From the NCBI RefSeq assembly GCF_964204645.1, contig NC_134026.1, positions 26,244,650 to 26,308,649 on the forward strand: DNA of 64,000 nt, read 5' to 3'. Positions 40,836 to 52,506 of the stretch are shown here, piece after piece. Position numbers and translations under genes: made by a program. The stretch comes from Tubulanus polymorphus. Taxonomy: Eukaryota; Nemertea; Palaeonemertea; Tubulaniformes; Tubulanidae. Every line of letters starts with the position of its first letter. Position 1 is the stretch's first letter. The notes beneath the pieces were generated by a model, which saw only the letters and a program-made list of their open reading frames with translations, had not been told where the DNA came from and did no database searches.

Positions 40836-41076
40836 TATTGAACACGATATGCTACAAAACAACAAGGAAGGGTTGAAAGCAGAGTCCTAATGAGACCTCT
40901 GGCTTTAGCCAGGCTAACAAGTTATTAATGATAAGACATGTTGGATCGATTTATTAACCGTTACACAGTGAGTAGATCTAGATGCAGGAGTGATCAATTG
41001 AATTAATGATTGAGCCTACCCCATCTTATTTCGGTAAATAATAACATCTATCTTCTATTGTAATCTGGTGTGTCTG

Positions 41077-41191
41077 TAGTCAGTAACCTGTCTGTGGTTT
41101 AGTTTCACGATCGAATATTTTCACAAACCACAGTTGGTATAAGCCCATCCGATTATAAAAAGCTTACCACCAACGATTAGGTAACTAACTA
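41077..41191. mobile_element. 115-bp MITE, internally deleted copy with 9-bp target duplication
   Basis: Starts TAGTCAGTAACCT and ends AGGTAACTAACTA, which are imperfect inverted repeats of each other. The flanks GTGTGTCTG (41068-41076) and GTGCATCTG (41192-41200) match at 7 of 9 positions, fitting a diverged 9-bp target duplication. CTGTGGTTT pairs with AAACCACAG inside the left half and GTTGGT with ACC(A)CCAAC inside the right half. It equals the two ends of the 847-bp element at 49616-50462 joined directly. It lies in the presumed 5' intron of AACS. Confidence 0.8.
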
Positions 41192-42523
41192 GTGCATCTG
41201 TGAACCTTGAGTCTCAGGTGCTAACATGGGCCGGGGTAGGAAAATTTGCTTCAGCCCCCCTCTTTTTGGCCTTCCACTCCATAACCGTCTGGTGATGAAG
41301 ATTGGTGATACGTGACGGTGTTGATGGCCAGCAGCAGTGCCAGTGGACACTCACTGTGACGACACTGACTCTCTGTTCTCTCTGTGCCTGTGTGGTGTGT
41401 TACTGTTGTGTTGACTGACATTGACAAGACAGTGAAACTGACAGACTTAACTTTCAATCTCTCTTATAAAAGGCTTTAGCATTAGCCAGATAACGACCAG
41501 AATAACTCCTTACGTACGCCTTTCAATAATATAACATATGCTGTATACTTACTACTTGGTTGAACAACAGAGCGCAACGAAAGTCGATGTCTGTCTGTCT
41601 GCAATCAATTCAATTCAATTGTACCTAGCACTTCCTACTCCACGATGACCTTGGACGACCAAGCGTTCTTACAGTTGGTTCGAATCCCATTAATATGTAT
41701 TCCCACTGATCAGACATAACTTGGATTTCTGACCAACTGGGACCACCGATTATTTTCTGATTTACTCGGACTTATGCTTACCTCGGACGGATTTTACCGG
41801 TCCCAGTTTGTCTTTAGGTGACGTTTACTGTATATGAAATATTATTAATCCACATGGCTATAGACTTCAATCGGAGAAAGCTATCAAAATTTAACGACAC
41901 GCTGATATATCAATGGTCATTTTTATTTTTTCCTCAAGACATTACATTCATTTTCAACAAATGGTCTGTGCCTAATGGTATTTTGTAGTATTATCATATT
42001 ACAGCATAAAATCATGACCAAATAAGGATAAGGTGAAACAACAGTTTGTGTTATACAATATTAGAAACACACCGCAAATCTCTGAAATAATTAAAACAAT
42101 AAGTAATAATAAAACACATGCTTTCAAGATTTTCAATCAATTGATATATCGTCTTTCCTGGGCAATATAATTTTCATTGTTAAATTTTGTACAAGAAATA
42201 AATTACATGTTTACACCACATCCTGATTTTTGAATCAAATTTTAACGTTAAAATTTGAATTGTGGGACTTCTCATATTACCTACACTATACACGGACAAA
42301 TGTTTATTCGACTACTACCGAATCCTGTATGCATTGCATCCACACCTCATACTAGGCAACATGACATTGAAAGGCAATTCTGGGAGCTGCCAGGACTGTT
42401 GAAAATGACATTTTCTTTGATTTATCGAGTAGACTCATGACATACAGTCTATTGAATAATATAATGTCCAACGAAGTGACATACACATATTTCTCTCATT
42501 TAAAAATTACATAAGATCTACAT

Positions 42524-42690
42524 TGTAGAGGAACCTCCTTACAATGAACTTTTCGGGACCTGAAAATCAGTTCGTTATAACCGATAGTGTGTTATATCCA
42601 GTATGAAATTAGTCAAATTGTGTTACTTGGAGATGAAATTCTATATTTGTTAATATCCGGTGAATCGTTATTACGAGGTTCTACTGTACA
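42524..42690. repeat. GGAACCTC-type MITE, copy 1
   Basis: Begins TAGAGGAACCTCCTTACAA and ends ACGAGGTTCTACTGTA, giving inverted ends of about 20-25 bp. The interior includes GTTCGTTATAACCGATA. The same pattern recurs at 43014-43153. No coding capacity. Confidence 0.6.
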
Positions 42691-42930
42691 ACAATTGCCG
42701 AGTGAAAGTTTAGGAGCCATTTCAAACATCTAGCAATGGCAGATAATATCACAACACTAAACATAAAATCAACCAGTGCTATTCTTCAATACGGGTTTGG
42801 AGTAATTTTTCTGGATGTGTCTGAGGTAACAGCAGGCATCTCTGAATGACTACAGGATTGGTAACATCTGCATTATAAACCTACACGCACATATGTATAA
42901 AATAAAAACCTGGTTTGAGTGTACACTTGG

Positions 42931-42966
42931 AACAGATCAAGTTTTGTCAACAGATCAAGTTTTGTC
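42931..42966. repeat. 18-bp tandem duplication
   Basis: AACAGATCAAGTTTTGTC occurs twice in direct succession (42931-42948 and 42949-42966), a perfect duplication in non-coding DNA. Confidence 0.9.
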
Positions 42967-43013
42967 AACATATTAAGATGTTGCTTACGACGATTTGACA
43001 ACTGAAATATACG

Positions 43014-43153
43014 CAGTGGAACCTCATTTCAGGCGACCAGAAAATTTGTTCTCACAACCGATATATAGTTCAGTATGATGATATCCAGTATTATGTCATT
43101 AAATCGGTCATTATTGTTATATCTGAGGTCGTTATAACAAGGTTCCTCTGTAC
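43014..43153. repeat. GGAACCTC-type MITE, copy 2
   Basis: Begins CAGTGGAACCTCATTTCAG and ends CAAGGTTCCTCTGTAC, mirror images at both ends. The interior resembles copy 1 (ACCGATAT, ATATCCAGTAT). Same orientation as copy 1, about 0.3 kb away. Confidence 0.6.
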
Positions 43154-44331
43154 CCAGTCAGAATTAACCAAATACTTAGTGCATATCTGATTTTGATGAT
43201 TTACAGTCTCAATTCATTTTAGCATATCATGATTGAATGCTCGACTAACTCAATAGCATGACACTGAAATACTTATCACTGATTTTCAATACAAACCATG
43301 ATCTAGATAAATAATTAGTTAGTGAATATAGGAATCATAAATATGTTCATCAAAGATTTTTCATGATTGTCTGTAAGTCGAGAACTAAAGGTTTTGTTTT
43401 GAGCATGAACTACTACTGGTAATAGATTTTTTTTTCGGGGTATACTTTTCTGATACTTCATGAGCCATGTAGAAAGATAGGTAATATTAGTCACATTAGG
43501 CAAATAGGATGGGATAAAAATCTTCATTATATACGAGATAGTTGATGCTAATAGTGAAGCTTCATTTAACATAACCAATTGTTGGATTTCTTTACAAATT
43601 TTCTACCTGTTATACCTGTAAGTGCTACAACACTAGTAAATATCAATTAAGCTATAGTGATGAAGCAAAGAAAATGAAATTGCATTACCGTTAACACCTC
43701 ATCACACAAAATTAAGCCATCATATGCTACGAACAAGTTTATTTACATGTTGTACGACAAACTTGTATCACAGATCTCTGGGGACCATGAGTTAAGAGTG
43801 AAGAATACAACAGAAAGATTAAATATTTGTACAACACACAATATTAATAGCTGGGGATCACTTCACTCTTCCAGATCATACCATATCTTACATTCTAGAT
43901 AAATGTTAAGATGCAACTCAGTTTACATGAATCATGCATTGACTATTGCAATGGTGAATGTGAACTTTACAGTTATGTCTATTCAATGAAAAACCTGATT
44001 TGTGTATGCATGGTTTTCAAAATGAATTTACATCAATAGTAAACAATAGATGTTTTCTAGTTAGTCATGTTCCAAGTTCACCGATGATATTGAAGCACCA
44101 GCAAGCACATTAGAAATTATCGGTACCCGGTAAGTGCCTGATGTACTGATTATATCAACCACCAAATTGTAACAAGACTAACTCTTAGAAATTGTTCAAG
44201 TTCATTTTCTAATTGGCCGAAGATCACAGTTCTTGCGTACAAACATAAATTCTAAGGATCAAATCCATTCATTATTTACTACAGATCACCTAAAAGAGGT
44301 TTTACACATTGAACTAATTTTTCCTCAAGTC

Positions 44332-46637
44332 TCATGAAACACGTCTTTCTTCTGGTACACACATGAATAGTTTCTGCATCCATAAGGTAGACTCATCTGA
44401 AAAAAAGATAAACCATGCATCAAGTATATATCAAAAGGAGAATAGTCTTAAGAGTGGCTACGGCAGTTGCTACAGTACCAGTGACAAAACTTACTCATAA
44501 AGTTAAGGAAGACCTTTGGTTTCTTCTCCCATTTCACAAAGATTATGTAAACAGGAATTCCTGTGGCAATTATAAGGCAACCGAAGCCAGTTTCAACCGG
44601 ACTGGCATATAGCGGCAGTACAACCAGGAAAACAGTACAACTCACATACAAAATCGGCCAAAACAGAGCCACCTGAAATGAAATAAGAAAACATGAGACT
44701 TATATATATATATCATGAAATAGCATAAACATGTGCATATCATGAAATAAAATTTGTTATTAATCATTAAGTTAATAGAAACAACTATGTATGTACCTTT
44801 ATTGGTCTGTTCATTTCTGGACGTTTCCAACGGAAATATAACAATGCTACGACAGATAAACCAATGGAGAGCCAGTTGACAAATCCAACATAGTTAATCA
44901 AAGCATACATATCAGTAGAACATAGGTAGATCAGAGATGTTAAACCCATGAACAATACAGCTGGAAGGGGAGTCATTCGCTGTACCTGAACCATACTCAA
45001 TATCTGAGGCATATGACCTTCACGCGCACCGACAAAAAATAATCTGAAAAGAGAAAAGAAGGCATCGAACTAAAAAGAATTTCAAAATTCACTTTCAGAA
45101 CTTAAGGACCTGAAATAAATGTAAATATAATTTAGATAATTCAGTATCTAACCTAAATTCAACTGACATTGATTAACCAGAACAATAGCCAAAGTAAACA
45201 TACCCTAATTTTAGCAGTTAAGATATTTTACTTTTCTGACGTTCATGAAAACGATCAAAATCAACTAGCACAACAACAATAACCGATTTATCAATCATTC
45301 TAAATCAATGCTAGAATTGACACCTACCGAGAAGTGGTGAAGAGAACACCATTAACACCCCCGAATGTTGACAGCGATACAAAGATCGGCATAACCCACC
45401 ACATAATTCCATACAATCTCTTCGAGAAAGTCTGCAAAATAATCAAGAAACTCTAGTAGTCATCAGTCTTCAATGAAGGTTTGCGTGGGGTAATTTAATC
45501 GAAACTTTCATTGATAATATTGACATCAATCAGGACACCTCAGATCATTAGTAATCCTCATTGAATTTTGATACGTACCACGGCTACAGCAGACGATTCT
45601 AATATTTCGTCAGGCATAACAGTAGTGAAATATGCCACATTTGCAAACACATACACTACCATTACCAAAATACAGGAGATCCATATAGCTTTCGGCAAAT
45701 TCCTAGAACGAGAATTGGATTTCAATGTGAAATCAATCAATTATGGGCATATCAACATGATGAAACCATATAAAAATGAATGCTTACTTTACTGGATCTT
45801 TCAGTTCCTCAATTACATAGTTCAAGTAATTCCTGTAAGAAAAATTTCATTTATTCATCCATCTTTCTTTACATAAGTACTTCTAGTTTGAGACATGTAG
45901 TGACTTTTAACACATTTAAGCCTAACATAGCTAATTTTCCTTATACCTACCAACCATTATATGCAAATAAACCAGAATAAAATGCCAATGATATTTCGCC
46001 CACGTCTGTTTTAGAATTTTCGAACGGATTTTTGAAGGCTTCATACTTTCCTAAGAAAAAAATTAATTTCAAACAAAATTAATTCTACAGTGGACATTAT
46101 AAATCAATACCATGACTGGATAAACATGATCACTACAAGTATTACATTGGGAGAGGCCAGGAAGGTTAGAAACTGATGACATAATGCTATTGATACGAAC
46201 AAGAGATATTTTATCCTTCAATCAGTCATTTGTAGATCGATCGCCGAGAAATCAATACTAAGTTACTTAGTGGAGATTTACGTTAGAAGAAAATCAATCA
46301 ATTTTCATGATAGAAAGTGCCACTAAGTATTACAAAAGTAATCAGTTTATGCTTGCAGCTACGTTAGATGGGGCCGAAGAGAGATAAAAGAAATAACAGG
46401 CAGAAACCCTGATAGGAATTTCATCTATCGGTATATCACACCACTAAATATGACATAGCTGTTCTTTATACCTTAGTTTCTTTTTCAGCTATAAATTGAA
46501 CTCAAACAAACCTCTTCCTATTTGAACAAATCCAGTGATGATGATCAGTATTAGTGCAAGAACTTTCGCATACGTGAATATATCTTGAACTCTGGTTGCC
46601 CATTTCACATCAGCACAGTTAACAAATGTTAAAATCG
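44332..46637 (-). CDS. SLC7 LAT-type amino-acid transporter, shared downstream exons
   Basis: Eight exons (46637-46512, 46050-45951, 45832-45788, 45702-45579, 45431-45328, 45043-44797, 44672-44495, 44396-44332) encode the part from TM4 onward: [20 protein letters not shown], the TM6 substrate segment [62 protein letters not shown] and a short C-terminal tail with [11 protein letters not shown]. These match LAT1/LAT2 (SLC7A5/SLC7A8), light chains of heteromeric exchangers of large neutral amino acids at the plasma membrane. LAT1 has FAYGGWNYLN where this has FAYNGWNYLN, and VTEE where this has VIEE. The last exon is deduced from an internal GTAAGT donor at 44494; reading through it instead gives an unfamily-like tail. 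The first of these exons accepts phase-1 donors from three alternative upstream exons. Total lengths would be 516, 506 or 494 residues. Confidence 0.92.
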
Positions 46638-47666
46638 CTGAAAATACACATAAAGACCAGCATTATTATATCTGTACAAATTAGGGGCTTTACTGTTCTC
46701 ATCTGAACAATCATCGGAGTATGATGACGTAGAATAGAAAACATTAAGGTCATCAAACATTGGAATTGTCATAACTATAACTAGAATAGCTACCATATAG
46801 TGATTCAGCTGTAGAAAAGTATAAACTATAACAAAAATCATTTCTATCTACTGGAAAAACTATTGTAAGCTTATATTACATTATGACATAAATTTGCTTA
46901 CTGGTTTATTTATATCCAGCTGTCATCGAAATGAAATTAAAATTTCAACAAAAAAATTATATCAATTTCTGTAATAGCAGCTGTAACCCAATTCATGTTT
47001 AAACTACCAGTAGGCCTGGCCTATAAGTAACCTGCTGAAGCATGAATTGGGGACTCTGGTGTGAAATGACATTGCCATTCATAATCTTGATAAATTGTGT
47101 CTTTTGTCTTAAATGGTGCGCCAGGTTCAACTAACAACCCAATTTTATTGAGTGTGGACCCATAGGAAAACTAGTTTATTATTACCAGCATGGTAGTACT
47201 TCAAATGTGACCATTCAATGAACCATATGATAATAGAGCTATTTGAGTAAAGCCTCCACATTACTCGGCGACTGACTACTACTATCTACTATGAAATAAC
47301 ATACAGGTCTGAAATGAGAGACCATGCAGATGCTAAAACTAATAAAAATTTATATTCTAAATCCAGCATTAAATAAACTCAATCAAAATCTAACAAAAAT
47401 TTCACTAATTCTGTGTACGATGAAAATCCTAACGCATATGAACTCAAAATACTAATCTGAGTTTATCTAGAAATACATAATTTGCCTAATTTTTGGATTG
47501 GATGACCGAAATTTGAAGTCAGAGTTAATTAGAAAAAGAACTATGGTACTTTTGATCGAGTATGTCTGATTTTTTTAGAGCTTTCCAATATCGATAGCTG
47601 GTTTTCCGGTAACCAATTGTAACTAAGTCATGTTTACACTATACCTTTCGTGTACATGATACTTAC
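46638..47666. other. SLC7 intron between first exon 1a and the shared body
   Basis: A 1.03-kb intron between two in-phase coding exons. I see no further exon in it. Confidence 0.7.
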
Positions 47667-48228
47667 CAATACAAACAGTTGCCAATAGCCTGACAGCTGT
47701 ATCAGGCTGATCACAGTCTGGAAACAGTGGCTCTATAACATAGTACGCAAATGTAAGGGCGACAATTGCCTGAGAACATGGGCGGACTATCATACACTCG
47801 ACCCATAGACGTAAAAACGCTAATAATGGTCCAAATGCTTCAAATATATACGCGTAGTCAGCTCCAGATCTCGTTATTAGAAGTCCTAATTCGGCATAGC
47901 AATACGCGCCTACCATTGAAAACAGTCCGCATAATATCCAAACTATCAGCGATGTACCGACACTTCCACAACCATCCAGCACTCCTTTAGGGCTGACAAA
48001 AATTCCGGAACCGATGATACTGCCAACGATTACTGTAATTCCGTTGATGAGGGTAACTTTTGGTTTGAGATTAACAGCTTCATTTCCAGCGGCTGGTGGC
48101 GGTACATCACCATTCACGGCTGTTTGTTCATTGTCCACTAACGGAGATAAACCAGTTCCTGAACTTGAAGGTCCATTTGGAGGAGTAACTGGCTCGTACT
48201 CCTTTTGAGGCGAGTTGCGCTTCGACAT
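47667..48228 (-). CDS. SLC7 alternative first coding exon 1a
   Basis: Starts at ATG 48228 and ends at a GTAAGTATC donor after CI(G), phase 1; 187 codons plus one base. It encodes a Pro/Ser-rich cytoplasmic tail (1-52), TM1 with the unwound substrate-binding motif GSIIGSGIF (69-77), TM2 and TM3 ([18 protein letters not shown]), and C172 in PLFPDC, the position of the LAT1 cysteine that bonds the SLC3A2 heavy chain. It then enters TM4. Joined to the shared exon at 46637 the junction codon is GCG (Ala). A TATATA lies at 48274-48269 on the minus strand, about 40 nt before the ATG. It is the exon nearest to the body. Confidence 0.92.
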
Positions 48229-48268
48229 TTTCAGACAAAATCTAGTGCCGAATGTATGACCGTGCTAC

Positions 48269-48274
48269 TATATA
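48269..48274 (-). promoter_or_regulatory. possible TATA box for SLC7 exon 1a
   Basis: TATATA on the minus strand 41-46 nt before the exon 1a start codon, within ACATATATAG. If functional, transcription would start only about 15 nt before the ATG. AT-rich sequence makes chance occurrences common. Confidence 0.25.
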
Positions 48275-49615
48275 TGTCTGTCAGTTATATCAGGTGTGTC
48301 AAGATAACAGCTGTTCTTTTATAATAAGAACTTGACGATCAGGCGTCTAGAACAATTGATGACGCAATGAGTCCAAAAGCAGTCTCCTCAGTTACTATCG
48401 TAGACAGTGTTACTCACGTTTAAAAACCCGGAAGTAGAAATTCCACGTTACGATTTTCTTCAAATTTACCGGTTTATTAGTAGATTTTCACGTGATCTTC
48501 TAGTTCAGATCATTTCCAAGATATCCACATGTCGCCGATAAATTAATTGTCAACTTGAAGGCGGTGTAAAGCTACAAATGTCCGTTGACACGTACAAAAC
48601 TTCACGAAATTCTATCACGACCACGCTTCAGCAGCGCCAATAACCACGTGACTTTAAATGCGGCCCATTTATCGACGGGGCATAGAGGTCATGCAAAATG
48701 GAACTATGTCTTTCAAGAACAAAATCACACGGAACAATTATTCCGAGATTACACTTAAATAATAACGATTACTTAAATTTTGTTATATATGATATTTCGC
48801 TAAAATATATCCCGTTTTCAATAATCTTGAAATGAGCTACGGCTAACGAGGGAAATAATAAACTATTCCAAATACGTCATTGATCTCGGGCCAATCAACA
48901 CCTAGAATGAAGTTATGAATGAACACCCACGTGCACTTGTTTACTACACATTGAATACTATACTACACACGACCAAAATTCAAAACAATAGCGCGTATAG
49001 CATATATCGAATATACGACATAATGTCCATCGCATATCATACACTCTGAAAACTATCACATGTTTTCTATGGTGGCCGACCCGTGCCATATTGAAAAAGT
49101 ATAATTGATCAGTCCCCACCAATCATCTTTTTTACATTTTTGCTCGTTTCGACCAAAATCCCGCAAATGTTCGTTTCAATGTCGGTCTTTATTTCATTTA
49201 ACGTGGTATTTTTCGTCTTAAGGTCGTAAATCCAACTTGTCGTTTTAAACGCGCCGGAATGAACAAAATGAGACACAAACATTTTCCTTTAGATTACCAC
49301 GCCGTAGTTTGAAAGTAGGATAAGTGTCTAAAACGACAATTTGGATTTAACGCCACAAAATGAAAAGCGTTAAAAAAGAAATTTGTGCCGGCAGATTGCC
49401 GTGCCATATCTCTTATCAATGCGCCCCGAATAAGCCATCATAATTTTTGCATATCTGCTAAAATCTCGGGCTAGCATTTCATTTCGGAAACGCGATAGTA
49501 CCGTGGAAAATGTCTTACAAACGTCTCTACGTGTCGTCAACTTCGAGACCGTCGATTCTGGATTTGTTTTATAGATCGCCAAAAATATGCAAATACATTT
49601 TATCATGACTTTGTA

Positions 49616-50462
49616 TAGTCAGTAACCTGTCTGTGGTTTAGTTTCACAATCGGATATTTTCACAAACCACAGTCAGGAATGGGAAGGTCATTTTTGTATG
49701 AAATCTTCGTCAGCCAATTTGACTGACGAGTAATTTGCCTGGCATTTCATTGTCTCTTAAGATATCCGTCTATTTTTTGTTGTAATCGACGCACAACAGA
49801 TTCGTTGTTTGTCTGATACCTATAACACCTCACCTGACGATCTTAATCCATGTGCAAATCGGCCGTAAAGTGAGAGTAAATTTCCGTCGGGTCAACAGCT
49901 GCCATTTTGAAAATTACTGGAGGTGCTGGCACCTGTGGACTGAGGCCAGGACAACAGCACAAACTAACGAAGCGAAACGACGAAATTGAAAAAAATTAAG
50001 AAATCAACACTTATTCACATTTTTCTTTTACCAGAATTTATTATTTTGTAATTTAATATGGAAAACCTGAAGATTTGAAATATAAGTTGGAAAACCATCA
50101 AAAATAAAAATTGTCGTTTCGTCTTGAAAGTTTTATATAAATCCTTGTAGGTCCCCTTGTCTTATCATGCCACATGTGCAATACAGAGAAATGGCGGCCA
50201 ATGGCGAAATTGGTGGAGAAATTAATTAATTTCTCAAAATAATGTTGATTAACCACTCGAAACATACATAAAATTGGATTATTTCGAAAGGTACCTGTGT
50301 TAGATTGTGAATTAAGCCATTAATTGTGGACTGAAGTGAATAGAAAGTATATTTTTGAAGTGTTACTTTTTTCAACCGTGTTTTGGTCCTTGTCATCCCT
50401 AACGTTGGTATAAGCCCATCCGATTATAAAAAGCTTACCACCAACGATTAGGTAACTAACTA
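49616..50462. mobile_element. 847-bp non-autonomous DNA element with 9-bp target duplication
   Basis: Begins TAGTCAGTAACCT and ends AGGTAACTAACTA (imperfect terminal inverted repeats). It is flanked by a perfect 9-bp direct repeat GACTTTGTA at 49607-49615 and 50463-50471. The outer ~57 and ~62 bp are nearly identical to the 115-bp copy at 41077-41191. Each end contains its own small hairpin. A 9-bp duplication fits Mutator-like elements; no transposase is encoded. The interior (about 49840-50230) contains gene-like starts on both strands. It lies between SLC7 exons 1a and 1b. Confidence 0.85.
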
Positions 50463-51010
50463 GACTTTGTATAGGCCTACTCGAAACGGTATAAACTATA
50501 TTTCATTAAAAATCAGACCCTCATCTAAGAGGACAAGTGAAGCAGTTTCTTGAGACATTATCCTCGGCCCATACATCGTTTGGTTAGAGATCACCTGATA
50601 CATCATCTGACCATTAATATTATGATTTACTCTACGAATTGGTTGTCCTATTCCCCTCGCACTATATTTATTCATGTTTGCCAAGTTATCATTCGGAAGT
50701 TTGCGTGCATCTAGCGTAGAAGGCCATCCATTGGAAAAAGGGAAACTCTCTATTGATTATTCCTTAGTTTTTGTATATTTCAGACCTTACCATCATAGCG
50801 AACGAACCCCCTTTTTTCGGCTAGGTTTCTTCATTTTTTACTACATAGTTTTGTAAACAGCTTAATACTACGTATTTGTAAAGATATTATACATATTAAA
50901 TAAAACAAACACGCAATTGTTGTAATTTGTTTCTCCTCACGGTTCTCGTGTTTTTTTCCCGGAAGGTAATCACTCAAGGTGGCAGGAAAACGCTTTAAAT
51001 CGCTCCTTAT

Positions 51011-51090
51011 TTCCAAACCCCCCGTGGGGACTTCGAACCTCAGGTCCTTTTCAAAGGCGCCTTACTAGATTCGCCAAATCGCCGATGATC
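51011..51090 (-). repeat. possible tRNA-derived SINE fragment
   Basis: On the minus strand GGTTCGAAGT (about 51040) resembles a polymerase III B box, and TGGCGAATCTAGTAAGG, about 40 nt upstream, loosely resembles an A box. The DNA is locally GC-rich compared with its surroundings. No full cloverleaf can be drawn, so I do not call a tRNA gene. Confidence 0.3.
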
Positions 51091-51388
51091 GAACCCCCTA
51101 AAAATATCTATGTCCCGAATATCCTATGACCATGATGCTAGGTTTTCTATATAACGTACACAGCTCTTGACGTTACATACTATTAACTTAAAATGTGGTT
51201 TCAGATATTCAACAAATGACATTGAACGCGCATGACCTCTTCACTCTTTCACCCCGAGAAAACAATTTCATCACATCTTAATCGTGTCGCGCGTGAAAGA
51301 AATGAATGCCGCGTAGTAGAAAAATATAGGAAATATGGACAATGAGGTGACATTTAACAAACCTTCGCCTCACTCGCTAGATACTTAC

Positions 51389-51920
51389 TTATGCAGCCGG
51401 CAGCAAGAAGGACCACCGATGTTCGTGGCTGATCACATTCTGGGAAAATTGGTTCAAGCACGTAATAAGCAAATGCCAACGCTATGATAGCCTGAGTACC
51501 TGGCCTGACAATCATACACTCCACCCAGAGCCTTAAAAATCCCAGAAATGGTCCAAATGCGTCAGAGATGTACGAATAGTCAGCGCCTGACTTTTTTATC
51601 ATAGTTCCCAATTCGGCATAACAGTAGGCACCACATAGCGAAAATAATCCACACAGTAACCAAATAATTAGTGATATACCAACACTTCCAGAATGTTCAA
51701 GAACTCCAGTCGGGCTGATGAATATACCCGAGCCTATTATGCTACCAACAATTACAGTAACTCCATTTAAAAGTGAAACTTTTGGCTTGAGATTTACTCC
51801 TTTTTGACCATCTCCAGTATCTGATTGTTTGACTTCTTGAAGCAGGTTTTCCGGCCCTTCTGGTGATTTAACCACGGAACCATCTCCGGCTCCATTCGCC
51901 GATTTATCATCCACATTCAT
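51389..51920 (-). CDS. SLC7 alternative first coding exon 1b
   Basis: Starts at ATG 51920 and ends at a GTAAGTATC donor after CI(S/T), phase 1; 177 codons plus one base. An acidic tail of about 42 residues is followed by VNLKPKVSLLNGVTVIVG, the TM1 motif GSGIF (63-67), [30 protein letters not shown] and C162 in PIFPEC. From the NLKPK box on it is clearly homologous to exons 1a and 1c, while the tails do not align. Spliced to 46637 the junction codon is ACG (Thr). No second copy of the body exons lies between this exon and exon 1a, so a complete protein needs splicing over exon 1a, an intron of about 4.8 kb. Confidence 0.88.
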
Positions 51921-52506
51921 AGTTTTAATTCTGTTTTATTTATATGCGAAATTGCTGAAAAACTCTTTTAATAAAAATAGAGTTTTCCACGAGCGGATAG
52001 CATATGTCGGTCGTCTCGCAACGTCCGTGGAATGAAACACCTTGGAGATACGACAACGCGGATGCTTTATATTGCCATCACTACGTCACCCACACACGCG
52101 ATGATATATTTCTTTTTTCCATGTTTGAACTCAGAACAATCGTCCGTACATTTGAAAAGTGGCTCATATCTAAATGGCTGTGAAAAGTAATCATGTTATC
52201 TCCTCAAAATCAGAATAATTGATAGCAAAGTTCGCATATAAAAGAATAGATAAGCAGAATGGGCTAAATGAATAACCAACAAATTTACCAAACATTGTGC
52301 GTGTCAAAGCCTTTTGCAACCATCTGATATATAACTTTTCCTGTACTGGCATTTTTCCTGGTTTTTAGGCCAGTGAGCCCTTTGGTCAGAAAATATGAAT
52401 TAGGTAGGCCTATATCAGATGGCCGCCGTGCTTTTCGTTTGGATAGAAGTACTGATAGATCTTTTGAAAAACACCAAAAGTTGTAAAACAAATTCATCAT
52501 TCTTAC

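Larger units (their letters stand above)
41192..44331. other. AACS upstream region and probable SLC7 3' untranslated region
   Basis: Contains the likely AACS untranslated first exon (about 41553-41640, minus, donor GTAAGTAT). The rest up to 44331 is probable 3' flank or UTR of the SLC7 gene, with a minus-strand AATAAA near 41925. It holds two copies of a GGAACCTC-type repeat and a short tandem duplication, listed separately. No coding exon seen. Confidence 0.5.

Noticed and set aside
44448-44494. SLC7 C-terminus read through the donor at 44494
   Set aside because: Splicing from 44495 to 44396 gives a tail ([11 protein letters not shown]) that matches LAT proteins; the read-through tail does not.
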